NCBI RefSeq assembly: GCF_913064665.1
Contig: NZ_CAJYBT010000029.1
Location: forward strand, 1-46,201
Length of the DNA stretch: 46,201 bases
Source: an uncultured Thioclava sp.
Lineage (GTDB): Bacteria > Pseudomonadota > Alphaproteobacteria > Rhodobacterales > Rhodobacteraceae
Direction: 5' to 3'
A model generated the notes under the pieces. The model searched no databases and was not told the origin of the DNA. It saw only the letters and a list, made by a program, of their open reading frames with translations. A program made the translations under genes and the position numbers. Of the stretch, positions 37,610 to 46,046 are shown piece by piece (position 1 is the first letter of the stretch; every line of letters starts with the position of its first letter).

Positions 37610-38130
37610 TCTCCTCTGCCGTGAATAGACATGGGGCGTCTGCAGCATGCGGGCGCCCCCAATTAATTTGGCCAGTGGCGCGCATATCACACCAGTGCAA
37701 CCTATTGCGATGGATAACGATAACGCCCCTCGGAAAACGCCTGTCATCGACGCGTGGCACGCCAATGCTCCTTGGGGAATACGCTTGGTTGGAGCGCTGC
37801 CTGTTGATCTCACCAACCTTCGCCTCGGTCTAAACGTCTCCTCCAAGCGCCGCCAAATTCGCCTCATCTGCGAAGCGTACCAAGGACCGCCCCTTGCGAC
37901 TGGTGAGACTGTGCAATGCGCGTGGGGCTTGATGACTGCTCTGCCTGCCCGCCCCCCTGAAAACTCCAGCGTCCGATGATCCAAAATTCGTAGGCAGGGC
38001 ACAAACTCGCGGAATCTCGCGACAAACTTAGGACCCGCGGGGGACAGATCATGCACACGGCTCTGCTGTACAAATCGGCAATACGCTACAGATACGACCT
38101 GTAGAACGGGTCTTGTTGGGCGGCCGGTTT
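37610..38130. other. 521 bp without a convincing gene
   Basis: A 110-codon open frame exists on the plus strand at 37647-37979 (containing APWGIRLVGALPVDLTNLRL) and a longer one on the minus strand, but neither has a clear ribosome site or recognisable similarity. I do not call either as a gene. It may be decayed sequence at the boundary of the signalling island. Confidence 0.45.
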
Positions 38131-38922
38131 TCAGGCGGGATGCCGCCCGAATAGCTTGCTTTTCTTGATAGCAGGCTCTTGAGATTCCTCCACCTTCCCC
38201 TGTTGCGAAAGAATTTCACCCGCCTCACCCAACGCAAAAGCCTTGCGTTCATGATCTTCCAAATCGCTCATGAAATCGAACAACCGCTCGCAGGAATTTG
38301 AGATTTGTTTGATCGCAGCATTATACTTGCTTTCGTCCGCCCTTGCTGAGTTAAGGTCACGAACGTGACGCATCATTTTTGTGATCAAGGGCTTCATTTC
38401 AACAGCACATTCCTTGGTGAACTTATCAAGGACAGCTTCGACCCTGTGACGCACAACCTCGTGGCTTTCGACAGAACGGGTAAGACTTGCCTTTTGCAGG
38501 GCGTTGATCGTGGCTCTTCGCAGGGTTTCGTTAGACAAATCGTCCTTGACCAGAAAGTCACTGCACCCGTTTTTCATCGCCTCGATTGCGACTTCGGACT
38601 TACCGTCGCCAGTTACCATGATTGTGGCAGCGTGGCGGTTGCGCGGATCAAGCTCGATGGCGTCAATGGCGAGCAATCCGCTGCCTTCCGGAAGGTGATA
38701 GTCCAGAAAAATCAAGTCAAACGTATTGAGTTCTAGTGCGGTGCCCAGTGATTCAAGCGAATCCGCTTCGTAGATATCCACCTCGAATTCGAGTCCCTCG
38801 CACATGCGCCGCAGCCGGGCCCGATCGAACCTTTGGTCGTCGACGATCAGAATTCTCGCAAAATCTGGTATTTTGATTGTGTTTTTCTGAACCTTGAATT
38901 GGATTTTTTGCATACTGGTCAA
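38131..38922 (-). CDS. response regulator: receiver domain plus helical C-terminal domain
   Basis: 263 residues. The receiver domain (~22-145) has all key residues: Asp28/Asp29 in LIVDDQ, phospho-Asp74 in IFLDYHLP, Thr104 in MVTGDG and Lys126 in LVKDD. The remaining ~115 residues look wholly helical and highly charged (HRVEAVLDKFTKECAVEMKP, MMRHVRDLNSARADESKYNA, ERLFDFMSDLEDHERKAF) with no HTH, GGDEF, EAL or kinase motif; a protein-protein output is likely. TTG at 38922 is the best start: GGAG lies seven bases upstream, while the ATG at 38913 has no ribosome site. It is separated from the kinase/regulator pair downstream by a decayed insertion sequence. Confidence 0.85.
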   Translation of the reverse strand: MTSMQKIQFKVQKNTIKIPDFARILIVDDQRFDRARLRRMCEGLEFEVDIYEADSLESLGTALELNTFDLIFLDYHLPEGSGLLAIDAIELDPRNRHAATIMVTGDGKSEVAIEAMKNGCSDFLVKDDLSNETLRRATINALQKASLTRSVESHEVVRHRVEAVLDKFTKECAVEMKPLITKMMRHVRDLNSARADESKYNAAIKQISNSCERLFDFMSDLEDHERKAFALGEAGEILSQQGKVEESQEPAIKKSKLFGRHPA

Positions 38923-39054
38923 GGATACACTCCACTAATATCTCTAAGGTATTAAAGGGTAATTTCATGAAAAAAGTATAAAAAACACCGGGGATCGCTC
39001 TAATTGAAGCGACATCCCTTACAAATATGTGACGTCCCGAACTGCCTGAACTCG

Positions 39055-40012
39055 ATATAAGGACGCAGCAGACTACTACCGATGGCGCAAGGACTGAGCC
39101 ATGTCACGACATTGGCCTGAGTGACAATGGCGAAGGGGGGCAGAAGCCGGGATCAGTTGAAGCGGCTGAAGGAGCTGGAGACCGAGACTACCCGGCTCAG
39201 ACGTGCGGTATCAGATCTGACGCTGGACAAGAGGGGACTGACCGAGGCCGCCCGAGGAAACTTCTGAGCCCTGCCCGCCGCCGTAGGTGTATTGATCACG
39301 TGCGGCAGGCCCCCTCCACGCAGCGAAAGGTTCGCTATGACCTGCCAGACGAAGAACGGTTGACCGAGGAGATCATCGAGCTGACGCGAGAGTTCGGGTG
39401 CTATGCACTGTCCGCCAAGCGATACTTGCGTCGCCGTGAGGGGATACCCACATGATTACCGGGATGCTGAACACCAGCGGCTGGCATGTTAATCACAAGC
39501 GCCTCACTCGGCAGATTTGCGATGCAAATCGCCTGCCGGGCAATGGTCGAGTGACGCGTTCACCAAGGAGGCGCTGGTCATCCGTCTCAAACGCAAGCTA
39601 AATTCCGTCAACGTGTTCGACGCCTTGAGCCGATCTGTTCATGCCTCACGCGGCCCGCCTGAGGTCACAAGATCAAACAATGGCGCGGAGTTCATCGCCA
39701 AGAAGGTGCGCACCTGGATCGGAGCGGCGGGCTCCAAAACAGCCTTCATCGCATCAGGGTCACCTTGGGAAAACGGCTCCTGCGAGAGCTTCAATGCTCG
39801 GTTCCGGGACGCGTTGCTGACCGGTGAGGTCAGCTCGACGCCGCGCGCGGCACAGATCCTGATCGAACGATGGCGCCCCCCCCTACAATACGGTCAGGCC
39901 GCACAGCGCCCTCCGATACCGACTGGCCGCATCAGAAAGTTTCGTCCCGATAGATCAAAGGCTAACCATGCACTAACAATTAACTTGGACCACTTAAGAG
40001 TTAATGGGAGCA
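39055..40012 (+). pseudogene. decayed IS3-family element (IS407-like orfA/orfB remnant)
   Basis: Pieces of both transposase frames survive in order on the plus strand, broken by stops, frameshifts and deletions. From orfA: YYRWRKD near 39070 and QLKRLKELETETTRLRRAVS, then SDLTLDK. From orfB: RRRCIDHVRQAPSTQRKVRY, EERLTEEIIELTREFGCY, then a deletion removing the first catalytic Asp region, then FTKEALVIRLKRKLNSVNV, SPWENGSCESFNARFRD. The second catalytic Asp is Asn (RSNNGAEF for RSDNGAEF). TTGGACCACT at 39985-39994 looks like the remains of the right terminal repeat; the left end is not identifiable. Not mobile. Confidence 0.85.
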
Positions 40013-40076
40013 CGCCAACAGTGCTGTCAGCATCCATTTGTGAGAGGCGATCCTAAAAATGTAAAAATGTCATGTC

Positions 40077-40538
40077 CTAGCGCGGCATTTCGACAACTTT
40101 GGTATAGGCGTCAATCATCTCGAGCGCTTTCACAAAGCTGTCGCCGAGATCGTCTTTCACGATGTATCCCGCAATATTGCTTTCGTAGGCTGCAGCGACA
40201 TCCGTTGGTGCATCGGAGGTGGACAGCACAAATATTACGGCAGGGTGCAACTTTGGATCTTTGCGTACTTCTTCCAGAAACTCAAAGCCGTTCATGCGTG
40301 GCATATTGAGGTCCAGCGTCACAAGATAGGGAGACAAAAGAGAATCTTCGCCACAATCGCCGCGCAAGATGTTCAGCGCATGTTGGCCATCTCTGGCTAT
40401 TGTCACTGGATTGATGATTTTAAGTTTCTTTAACGCGCGCTTCACAGCCATCACACTGACCACATCATCATCGACGATCAGGAATTTGACCGGGGCCGTC
40501 TGAACATCAAAGGATTTTTCTTGTTGTGTTGCTACCAT
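40077..40538 (-). CDS. single-domain response regulator (Rcp1/CheY-like)
   Basis: 153 residues, receiver domain only: acidic pocket IVDDD (~21-25), phospho-Asp76 in VTLDLNMPRMNG, Ser/Thr in LSTSDAP (~106-111) and Lys128 in YIVKDD. The sequence resembles Rcp1-type regulators that pair with phytochrome-like kinases. The ATG at 40538 follows AAGGG; the in-frame TTG at 40556 is less well placed. It lies 24 bp after the histidine kinase gene in the same direction, so the kinase is its likely phosphodonor. With no output domain it must act by protein contact or as a phosphorelay shuttle. Confidence 0.9.
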   Translation of the reverse strand: MVATQQEKSFDVQTAPVKFLIVDDDVVSVMAVKRALKKLKIINPVTIARDGQHALNILRGDCGEDSLLSPYLVTLDLNMPRMNGFEFLEEVRKDPKLHPAVIFVLSTSDAPTDVAAAYESNIAGYIVKDDLGDSFVKALEMIDAYTKVVEMPR

Positions 40539-40562
40539 TTTTAGTGCCCTTATCAAATTGGC

Positions 40563-42515
40563 CTACGCGGCCTGGTTGATTGAATTTACATCCTCAGATT
40601 TTTCCGGAAAATCGAATGTAAATATGGTACCTCGTCCACGCTCAGGATCAGATTGAATCGAGATTGACCCACTGTAGTGTTCTAGCAATTTGCGAATGAT
40701 AGCGAGGCCAAGCCCGCTTCCTTCAACCTCATCGCGTGAGCGAAGGGTTTGAAAAAGACCAAATATCTTGTCGTGGTATTTCGGCGAAATTCCTGGCCCG
40801 TCATCCTGAACAGAACAGACTATTCGACCTGACCTAATATGTGTATCCACCTTGATGGAACCCACTGGCTGATCATGATGTTTAATACCATTGCTGACCA
40901 GATTGAGTAGTATCTGACGTAGCGGTGTTGCATATGTCACGACAGAGTCGCACGACCCCGAAAATCTGATATGGAAACGATCATCTGGATCGAGCAATTC
41001 AGCAGTTTCCTTGAGGATACCTTTGATCGAAAGCTCGGTCAGATCATCGGCCTCTTTTCCAACACGGGAATAGGCCAAAAGATCAGATAGCAACTGGTTC
41101 AACCGCCCGATACGCCGCTGCAGCAACGCCATGTTTTCGCGACCTTCAGATGAGAATACATTATCGCTGTCCTCTAAGGTCCAATCGGCCAAATCTTGAA
41201 TTGCCCGTAACGGAGAACGTAGGTCATGTGCCGCAACATAAGCGAATTTTTCCAGTTCTGTGTTGGAACGCTGCAACTCCTGTGCGTTCATCTTGAACAC
41301 CTCAAGCGCGCTTGCAATATATCCCAGCTCATCCGGACCGGTTACGTCAACATCATACGTGGTCTCGCCTGCAGCAATCGCAAGGACCGATTTGGTCAGG
41401 CTTGCCATCCGTTTGTTGATTTGTCTTTCCACAATAAAAACCAATGCCCAACCGATTGCGAAAAAAGAAACGAAACTTGCGATAGCGAGAATGACGATCA
41501 TTCTTTCAGTCACCGCTGTAAGGTTTTGCCTGGCCGCATCGATTTGGCCTTGCGCAACTGCAGTTAGTTGATTCGACAAGACTGAAATAGTCTCAGCTGG
41601 AACGAATTGCTCAACTTTTTGAACATCGAGAGCGGCGCGGCGCGCCAGCAGCTCTTCGACTTCTTTGACAACACCAGTATCACCAAAAAGATGGTCACGC
41701 ATTTTCACGACTTCACCGGCCATGCCTGTCCTAGTCGCGCTCTCCTGTAGTTGTCCGATAAGGACAACAATTCCTCTCATTTTAAAGCGAAGTGTGTGCT
41801 CAGCCCTTTCAAGCTCACCTGCATCCGAGATGTTAGACAACCCCAAGGCAGCATCTATAATCGATTCAAATTTCAAGGTTATTGCCGCTATTGCATAAGC
41901 CAATACCAGCTCTTGATTGAAGTTCTGTTCATTCATATTGGGGCCAACCACACCGTCAGGCTGATCTACCTGATAATTGCGATTCGTTGCAGAAGCTGTC
42001 TCATAGGACAAGTCTTCCAGAAGCGTCCGCATAGTTTTGCGAAGTACTGCCAGCTTTTCAATTCTTTGTTTTAGTAGTTCTTCATGCAGTATTATAGAAG
42101 TTTTTGTCTCCAGAATTTCAGCTGACCCAAGATAAATCTTGTTAAGAGCCTCTGTTAGTTTTTCTACAACATCTTCCGAAGGGCCGCCGTCGGAAAACTC
42201 TTGAGTGTTTGCATGCAAGATCGACAGTCTCACCGTCAGCCTTTCACTCAAAGGATTGAGCTCAGAAAGCTGATCGGCGCTTTCAATCTTTTGTAAAAGG
42301 AGCAACAAATTCTTCAGGCTTCGTTCGGTTTCCTCTGCCCTGACAAAAACCGGGATTGAAGAAAGGGTCAGTAGATCTACAGACCGATTCAGCGACTGAA
42401 CCTGGAAAAAGCCAACACCCAATGCCCCAAACAGAACAATGGAAATCATTAGGAATACGATGCGAAGCCGAAGGACGATGCCGGGCGCAATTTGGAAAGA
42501 TTTCTGCCCTGACAT
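40563..42515 (-). CDS. membrane histidine kinase with ~300-residue helical periplasmic domain
   Basis: 650 residues: TM1 ~14-37; a periplasmic region ~38-337 that looks entirely helical; TM2 ~338-361; HAMP ~363-410; HisKA with His430 in YVAAHDLRSPLRAI; HATPase with N-box SNGIKHH (~541-547), DDGPGIS (571-577) and EGSGLGLAI (598-606). The catalytic part is of the phytochrome-associated type. A long all-helical sensor of this size recalls TorS, which reads a ligand through a periplasmic binding protein; here a Tat-exported binding protein is encoded divergently 122 bp away. The ATG at 42515 follows AGGGGC. Base composition is well below that of the flanking core genes. Confidence 0.92.
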   Translation of the reverse strand: MSGQKSFQIAPGIVLRLRIVFLMISIVLFGALGVGFFQVQSLNRSVDLLTLSSIPVFVRAEETERSLKNLLLLLQKIESADQLSELNPLSERLTVRLSILHANTQEFSDGGPSEDVVEKLTEALNKIYLGSAEILETKTSIILHEELLKQRIEKLAVLRKTMRTLLEDLSYETASATNRNYQVDQPDGVVGPNMNEQNFNQELVLAYAIAAITLKFESIIDAALGLSNISDAGELERAEHTLRFKMRGIVVLIGQLQESATRTGMAGEVVKMRDHLFGDTGVVKEVEELLARRAALDVQKVEQFVPAETISVLSNQLTAVAQGQIDAARQNLTAVTERMIVILAIASFVSFFAIGWALVFIVERQINKRMASLTKSVLAIAAGETTYDVDVTGPDELGYIASALEVFKMNAQELQRSNTELEKFAYVAAHDLRSPLRAIQDLADWTLEDSDNVFSSEGRENMALLQRRIGRLNQLLSDLLAYSRVGKEADDLTELSIKGILKETAELLDPDDRFHIRFSGSCDSVVTYATPLRQILLNLVSNGIKHHDQPVGSIKVDTHIRSGRIVCSVQDDGPGISPKYHDKIFGLFQTLRSRDEVEGSGLGLAIIRKLLEHYSGSISIQSDPERGRGTIFTFDFPEKSEDVNSINQAA

Positions 42516-42637
42516 CTAAGCCCCTGCGTACATCTGGGTGGATTGTTCGGCAAACTTAGCGATGACAAATTAATGAACAATTAAAGATGTTGCGCAATCC
42601 TCTGGCTCACACATGAAACTCAGGAACAGCATTAAAA
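42516..42637. promoter_or_regulatory. divergent promoter region with a 7-bp inverted repeat
   Basis: 122 A+T-rich bases between the kinase and binding-protein genes. ATTGTTC (42542-42548) and GAACAAT (42575-42581) form perfect 7-bp arms 26 bp apart. This could be a shared operator site, but arms of this length can occur by chance. No -35/-10 is assigned. Confidence 0.4.
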
Positions 42638-44113
42638 ATGACCAAAGGGCAAACAGAAGGCGGTAACTTCACCCGCCGCAACGCGATCTTGGGCATGGCT
42701 GCATCAGCGGCCTATTCCTTCTGCCCATCGTCTGGTGCGGCCGCATCAGATCGGTCGCTACATGAAGTCGTGGCGCAACGTGTGCGTGAGCTGGCAGGTG
42801 GGCGGCAACTGAAGCTACGGTTACTATTACCAAACGGATCGGGTGGAAATGTGAACCCCATCATATCTGTTTTCCAATCGATGACCGGAATCGAAGTTCT
42901 CTCATTTGAAACACCCGTTGATGAGATCAATACAGAACTGTCCCTTGATGCCCTCAGCAATTCTAAGAATTACGACGTTGCCCTACCCGCGACATTTGGC
43001 GTGCCTGACCTGGTCGCATCCGGTGCAATTATACCTATCACTGAGTTTGCAAAGCGCTATGAGCCTCAAGGTTTTCGTGAGGACATCCTGTTTGGCGTCG
43101 GCGACAGTTTCGATAATGAAATCTACGGATTTCAAACGGACGGCGATGCTTATACCATGTTTTATCACAAAGGTATGCTAGAGAATCCAGACGAACGGGC
43201 GCGTTATGAAGACGCCTTCGGGCAGGTCTTGTCAAAACCTGAAACATGGCGTGAACTTGATCAACAAATGGCCTTCTTCAATCGACCAGATGAAGGGCAA
43301 TGGGGCGGGCTGTTGTTCAGAACACCGAGTTACCTTGCATGGGAATGGTGGGTCAGGTTTCATGCAAAAGGCATCTGGCCATTCTCTTTTGAGATGCAGC
43401 CACAAATCGCATCCGACGCTGGTGTAGAAGCTTTGGAAGAGATGATACGAGCGACGGACTACCTGCATCCAGAAACGTCTCAACTAGGGTTATTTGGAAA
43501 CTGGGAGCGCTACAGCCGTGGCGATGTGTTCTGCAACATCGGGTGGGGCGGGTCTCAAAAATATCTAAACGGCGAGAGTTCAAACATGCGCGGCAACATG
43601 GTTTTTGGCCCAACACCGGGGGGGATCGTCAACGAAAAACTGTTGATTACACCATATTTCAATTGGGGCTGGAATTATGTTGTGTCCAGCAATAGCGACC
43701 TGCCTGAAATTGCCTATTTATTCGCTCTGTTTGCATCCACGCCTCAAATGTCGACGCTGGCCGTCCGGCAGAGCGATGGTTTTTTTGATCCCTTCCGCCC
43801 TGAGCACTATGAGGATGAAGGGATAAAATCTGCTTACTCACCCGAATTTCTGACAGTGCAGCGCGCCAGTCTGGAATCGGCCATTCCCGATCTCTACCTA
43901 GAAAATCAGGGCGAGTATTTTCGCGTGTTGAGCGAATGGTTAACACGTGCTTTGGCGCGGGAAGTTACTCCGAGAACGGCTCTTGAGCGTGTTGCCCAAC
44001 GATGGCAGTTGATTACAAATGGCTCGGGACGTCCTGCGCAAAAAACACGATGGGCGCAGTTGCGCGCCAAATACCCAAAACAAATCAGGGATGAGTTGAG
44101 GGACATTATGTAA
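42638..44113 (+). CDS. Tat-exported extracellular solute-binding protein (family 1)
   Basis: 491 residues. N-terminal twin-arginine signal (FTRRNAILGMAASAA, Arg13-Arg14) with cleavage near GAAAS. The mature part matches the maltose-type family 1 binding-protein pattern: LKLRLLLPNGSGGNVNPIIS, NSKNYDVALPATFGVPDL, YTMFYHKGMLENPDERARYE, PETWRELDQQM, GDVFCNIGWGG, YFNWGWNYVVSSNS. No permease or ATPase gene is nearby; instead it sits between two histidine kinases. It may serve sensing rather than import, or supply a distant transporter. The ligand is unknown. An AGGA lies ~13 bp before the ATG. Confidence 0.85.
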   Translation: MTKGQTEGGNFTRRNAILGMAASAAYSFCPSSGAAASDRSLHEVVAQRVRELAGGRQLKLRLLLPNGSGGNVNPIISVFQSMTGIEVLSFETPVDEINTELSLDALSNSKNYDVALPATFGVPDLVASGAIIPITEFAKRYEPQGFREDILFGVGDSFDNEIYGFQTDGDAYTMFYHKGMLENPDERARYEDAFGQVLSKPETWRELDQQMAFFNRPDEGQWGGLLFRTPSYLAWEWWVRFHAKGIWPFSFEMQPQIASDAGVEALEEMIRATDYLHPETSQLGLFGNWERYSRGDVFCNIGWGGSQKYLNGESSNMRGNMVFGPTPGGIVNEKLLITPYFNWGWNYVVSSNSDLPEIAYLFALFASTPQMSTLAVRQSDGFFDPFRPEHYEDEGIKSAYSPEFLTVQRASLESAIPDLYLENQGEYFRVLSEWLTRALAREVTPRTALERVAQRWQLITNGSGRPAQKTRWAQLRAKYPKQIRDELRDIM

Positions 44114-44189
44114 CTGAGATGGGAACCCATTAATCGGACATTTGACATTCAATTCATGAAAATACAACTTCCCAACGCGGAGTAAACAG

Positions 44190-44924
44190 ATGAGCATTCA
44201 AAATAACGGACGTATGCCTGAATCCGAATTGAGGGCCACGAGCCCTACTCGTGATTCGAAGGACTTCGAAGAATTCGTCCAATTGCTTAGCCATGATGTT
44301 CGCAATTCTGTAAGGGCATTGTTTGAGTTGCCTCAGTGGATTAAGGAAGATTTAATCGCAGAAGGTTACCCGATCGATGGTTCCGTCGCGGAAAATTTCG
44401 ACCTCATGGAAATCCACACGCGTCGATTGGATCAGATGCTTTTAGATTTGCTGACTTATTCCCGAGTTGGATGCAAGCAAACAGTGCAATCCGTCAGCTT
44501 GGTGGATGCAATTCAACATGTATGCGCACAACTATCTATACCGAAAGGTTTTCAAATCACCAGCAATCTCAAATGCAAATCCATTCATATGGGTGATCGG
44601 GATATTTTGACCTTGCTTTCAGCGCTCGTTTCCAACGCGATCAAGCATCACGATCGAGACGATGGCGCCATACATATCTCGTCCCGGCAAAGTGGCGACG
44701 AATGCATAATTTCTGTACATGATGATGGGCCGGGTATTCCCGAACAACATCGATCTAGGGTCTTTGACGTCATGACAACCCTTAATTCGCGCGATGAAGT
44801 TGAAGGCAGTGGAATGGGCCTAGCGATCGTTCGCAAAATTGTTGAATTTTATGGGGGGCACTTAGGCTGGGCAATGACCGACGGTGACCGCCATACCTGT
44901 TTGGAAATGTGTTTTAAGATTTGA
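44190..44924 (+). CDS. soluble histidine kinase without an input domain
   Basis: 244 residues, no transmembrane helix, no PAS/GAF. HisKA with His35 in LLSHDVRNSVRALF, N-box SNAIKHH (~148-154), DDGPGIP (178-184), EGSGMGLAIVRK (~205-216). Its ATP-binding end closely matches the membrane kinase at 40563-42515 (SRDEVEGSGxGLAI and SNxIKHHD are shared), so the two are related. ATG 44190 follows GGAG. Encoded 76 bp after the solute-binding protein, same direction, probably cotranscribed. With no sensor of its own it may act as a phosphatase or histidine phosphotransferase, or form mixed dimers. Confidence 0.88.
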   Translation: MSIQNNGRMPESELRATSPTRDSKDFEEFVQLLSHDVRNSVRALFELPQWIKEDLIAEGYPIDGSVAENFDLMEIHTRRLDQMLLDLLTYSRVGCKQTVQSVSLVDAIQHVCAQLSIPKGFQITSNLKCKSIHMGDRDILTLLSALVSNAIKHHDRDDGAIHISSRQSGDECIISVHDDGPGIPEQHRSRVFDVMTTLNSRDEVEGSGMGLAIVRKIVEFYGGHLGWAMTDGDRHTCLEMCFKI

Positions 44925-44962
44925 ACGAATGCGGCTTGTTAGCATGCGCCCTGCATGCAACC

Positions 44963-45814
44963 TGAATAGCCCCGCGTTTTCTAGACGCCTTCGGGTCTCA
45001 GTTTCCGCTGCCGTTCGAACTCGACGGGCGACAGCATCCCGTTTCTCGCATGCTTGCGCTTCGGGTTGTAGAACATCTCGATGTAATCGAACACGTCCTG
45101 CCGGGCCCGTTCGCGGGTTTTGTAGGTCCGGCGCCTGATCCTTTCGCGCTTGAGAAGGTTGAAGAAGCTCTCGGCAACCGCATTGTCGTGACAGTTTCCG
45201 CGACGGCTCATCGAATGCTCCAGATTGTGGCCTCGCAGGAACGCGGCCCAGTCCATGCTGGTGAATTGGCTGCCCTGGTTCGAATGGATCAGAACCTTTG
45301 CCTTCGGCTTGCGGCGCCAGACGGCCATGTGCAGAGCCTGCAACACAACGTCCGTAGTCTGCCGGCTCTGCATCGACCAACCAACCACGCGGCGTGAGAA
45401 GAGATCGATGACGACCGCCAGGTAGGCAAAGCCCTCCTGCGTGCGGATGTAGGTGATGTCGGTGACCCAGACCTTGTCCGGTGCCCCCACGTCGAACTGC
45501 CGGTCGAGAGTGTTATCGACGACGACCGACGGCCTGCCGCCATACCCACCGGGGCGGCGCTTGTAGCCGATCTGAGCCTTGATCCCAGCCCGCTTCGTCA
45601 GACGGGCAACACGGTTCACGCAGATGCTTTCGCCCTGTTCGATCAGGTCGTCGTGCAGCTTGCGGTGACCATAGACCTTGCCGCTCTCGACCCACGCCTC
45701 CTTCAGCATCCTGGTCTGCCGCAGATCCTCTTGGGCCCGCTTGCTCAGCGGGGTCTTCAGCCAAGCGTAGAAGCCGCCCGGTTGGATGCCCAAGCATCGG
45801 CCCATCGCCCGCCC
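44963..45814 (-). mobile_element. truncated IS3-family insertion sequence
   Basis: The right-hand terminus is recognisable at 44963 (TGAATAGCCCCGCGTTTT..., the TG-start, C/G-rich then T-rich form of IS3-family ends), 18 bp beyond the orfB stop. The other end, orfA and the start of orfB are missing because the sequence switches to unrelated DNA near 45810-45820. Confidence 0.8.
44981..45814 (-). pseudogene. IS3-family transposase orfB, N-terminally truncated, catalytic Asp replaced
   Basis: About 278 residues of an IS3-family orfB: CLGIQPGGFYAWLKTPLS, YGHRKLHDDL, VTDITYIRTQEGFAYLAVV with the first catalytic Asp, then HSNQGSQFTS and, 35 residues on, Glu in NAVAESFFNLLKRERIRRR. It ends NGMLSPVEFERQRKL. 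The second catalytic Asp of the DD(35)E triad is Asn (codon AAC for GAC), which should abolish transposition unless it is a sequencing error. The reading frame continues past 45814 only as antisense of the P450-like fragment. Confidence 0.88.
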
Positions 45815-46046
45815 AGCGACCTGCCGATGTTCCTCGGGTGGTACAACGCGATGATGGCCGGGTTCTGGACCGACGCCGAACTGCGCCGGCTCGGTCGGCA
45901 GGCGCACCTCGAGTTCCAGGACTACCTCGCCCCGATCATCGCCGAGCGCGCCGAACGACCGGGCGAGGACTTGATCTCACGCGTCCTGCACGCCCAGGTC
46001 GACGGTGAACGCATGGACCGCGCCGACATCGTGGACCTCTTCAGGT
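45815..46046 (+). pseudogene. cytochrome P450 fragment of actinobacterial character
   Basis: From 45818 a plus-strand frame reads DLPMFLGWYNAMMAGFW, then YLAPIIAERAERPGEDLISR and VDGERMDRADIVDLF. This matches the region of bacterial cytochrome P450s just before the oxygen-binding I helix. There is no start, no heme Cys region and no I-helix AGxxTT: the similarity stops near 46046. G+C is much higher than in the neighbouring genes. The abrupt junction with the insertion sequence suggests a chimeric contig end. Confidence 0.6.

Noticed and set aside
37337-38056. 239-codon open frame on the minus strand
   Set aside because: Covers the small secreted-protein gene in antisense; no ribosome site, no recognisable motif.
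39517-40056. 179-codon open frame taken as a gene
   Set aside because: It is the surviving C-terminal half of the decayed IS3-family transposase, with the first catalytic Asp region deleted.
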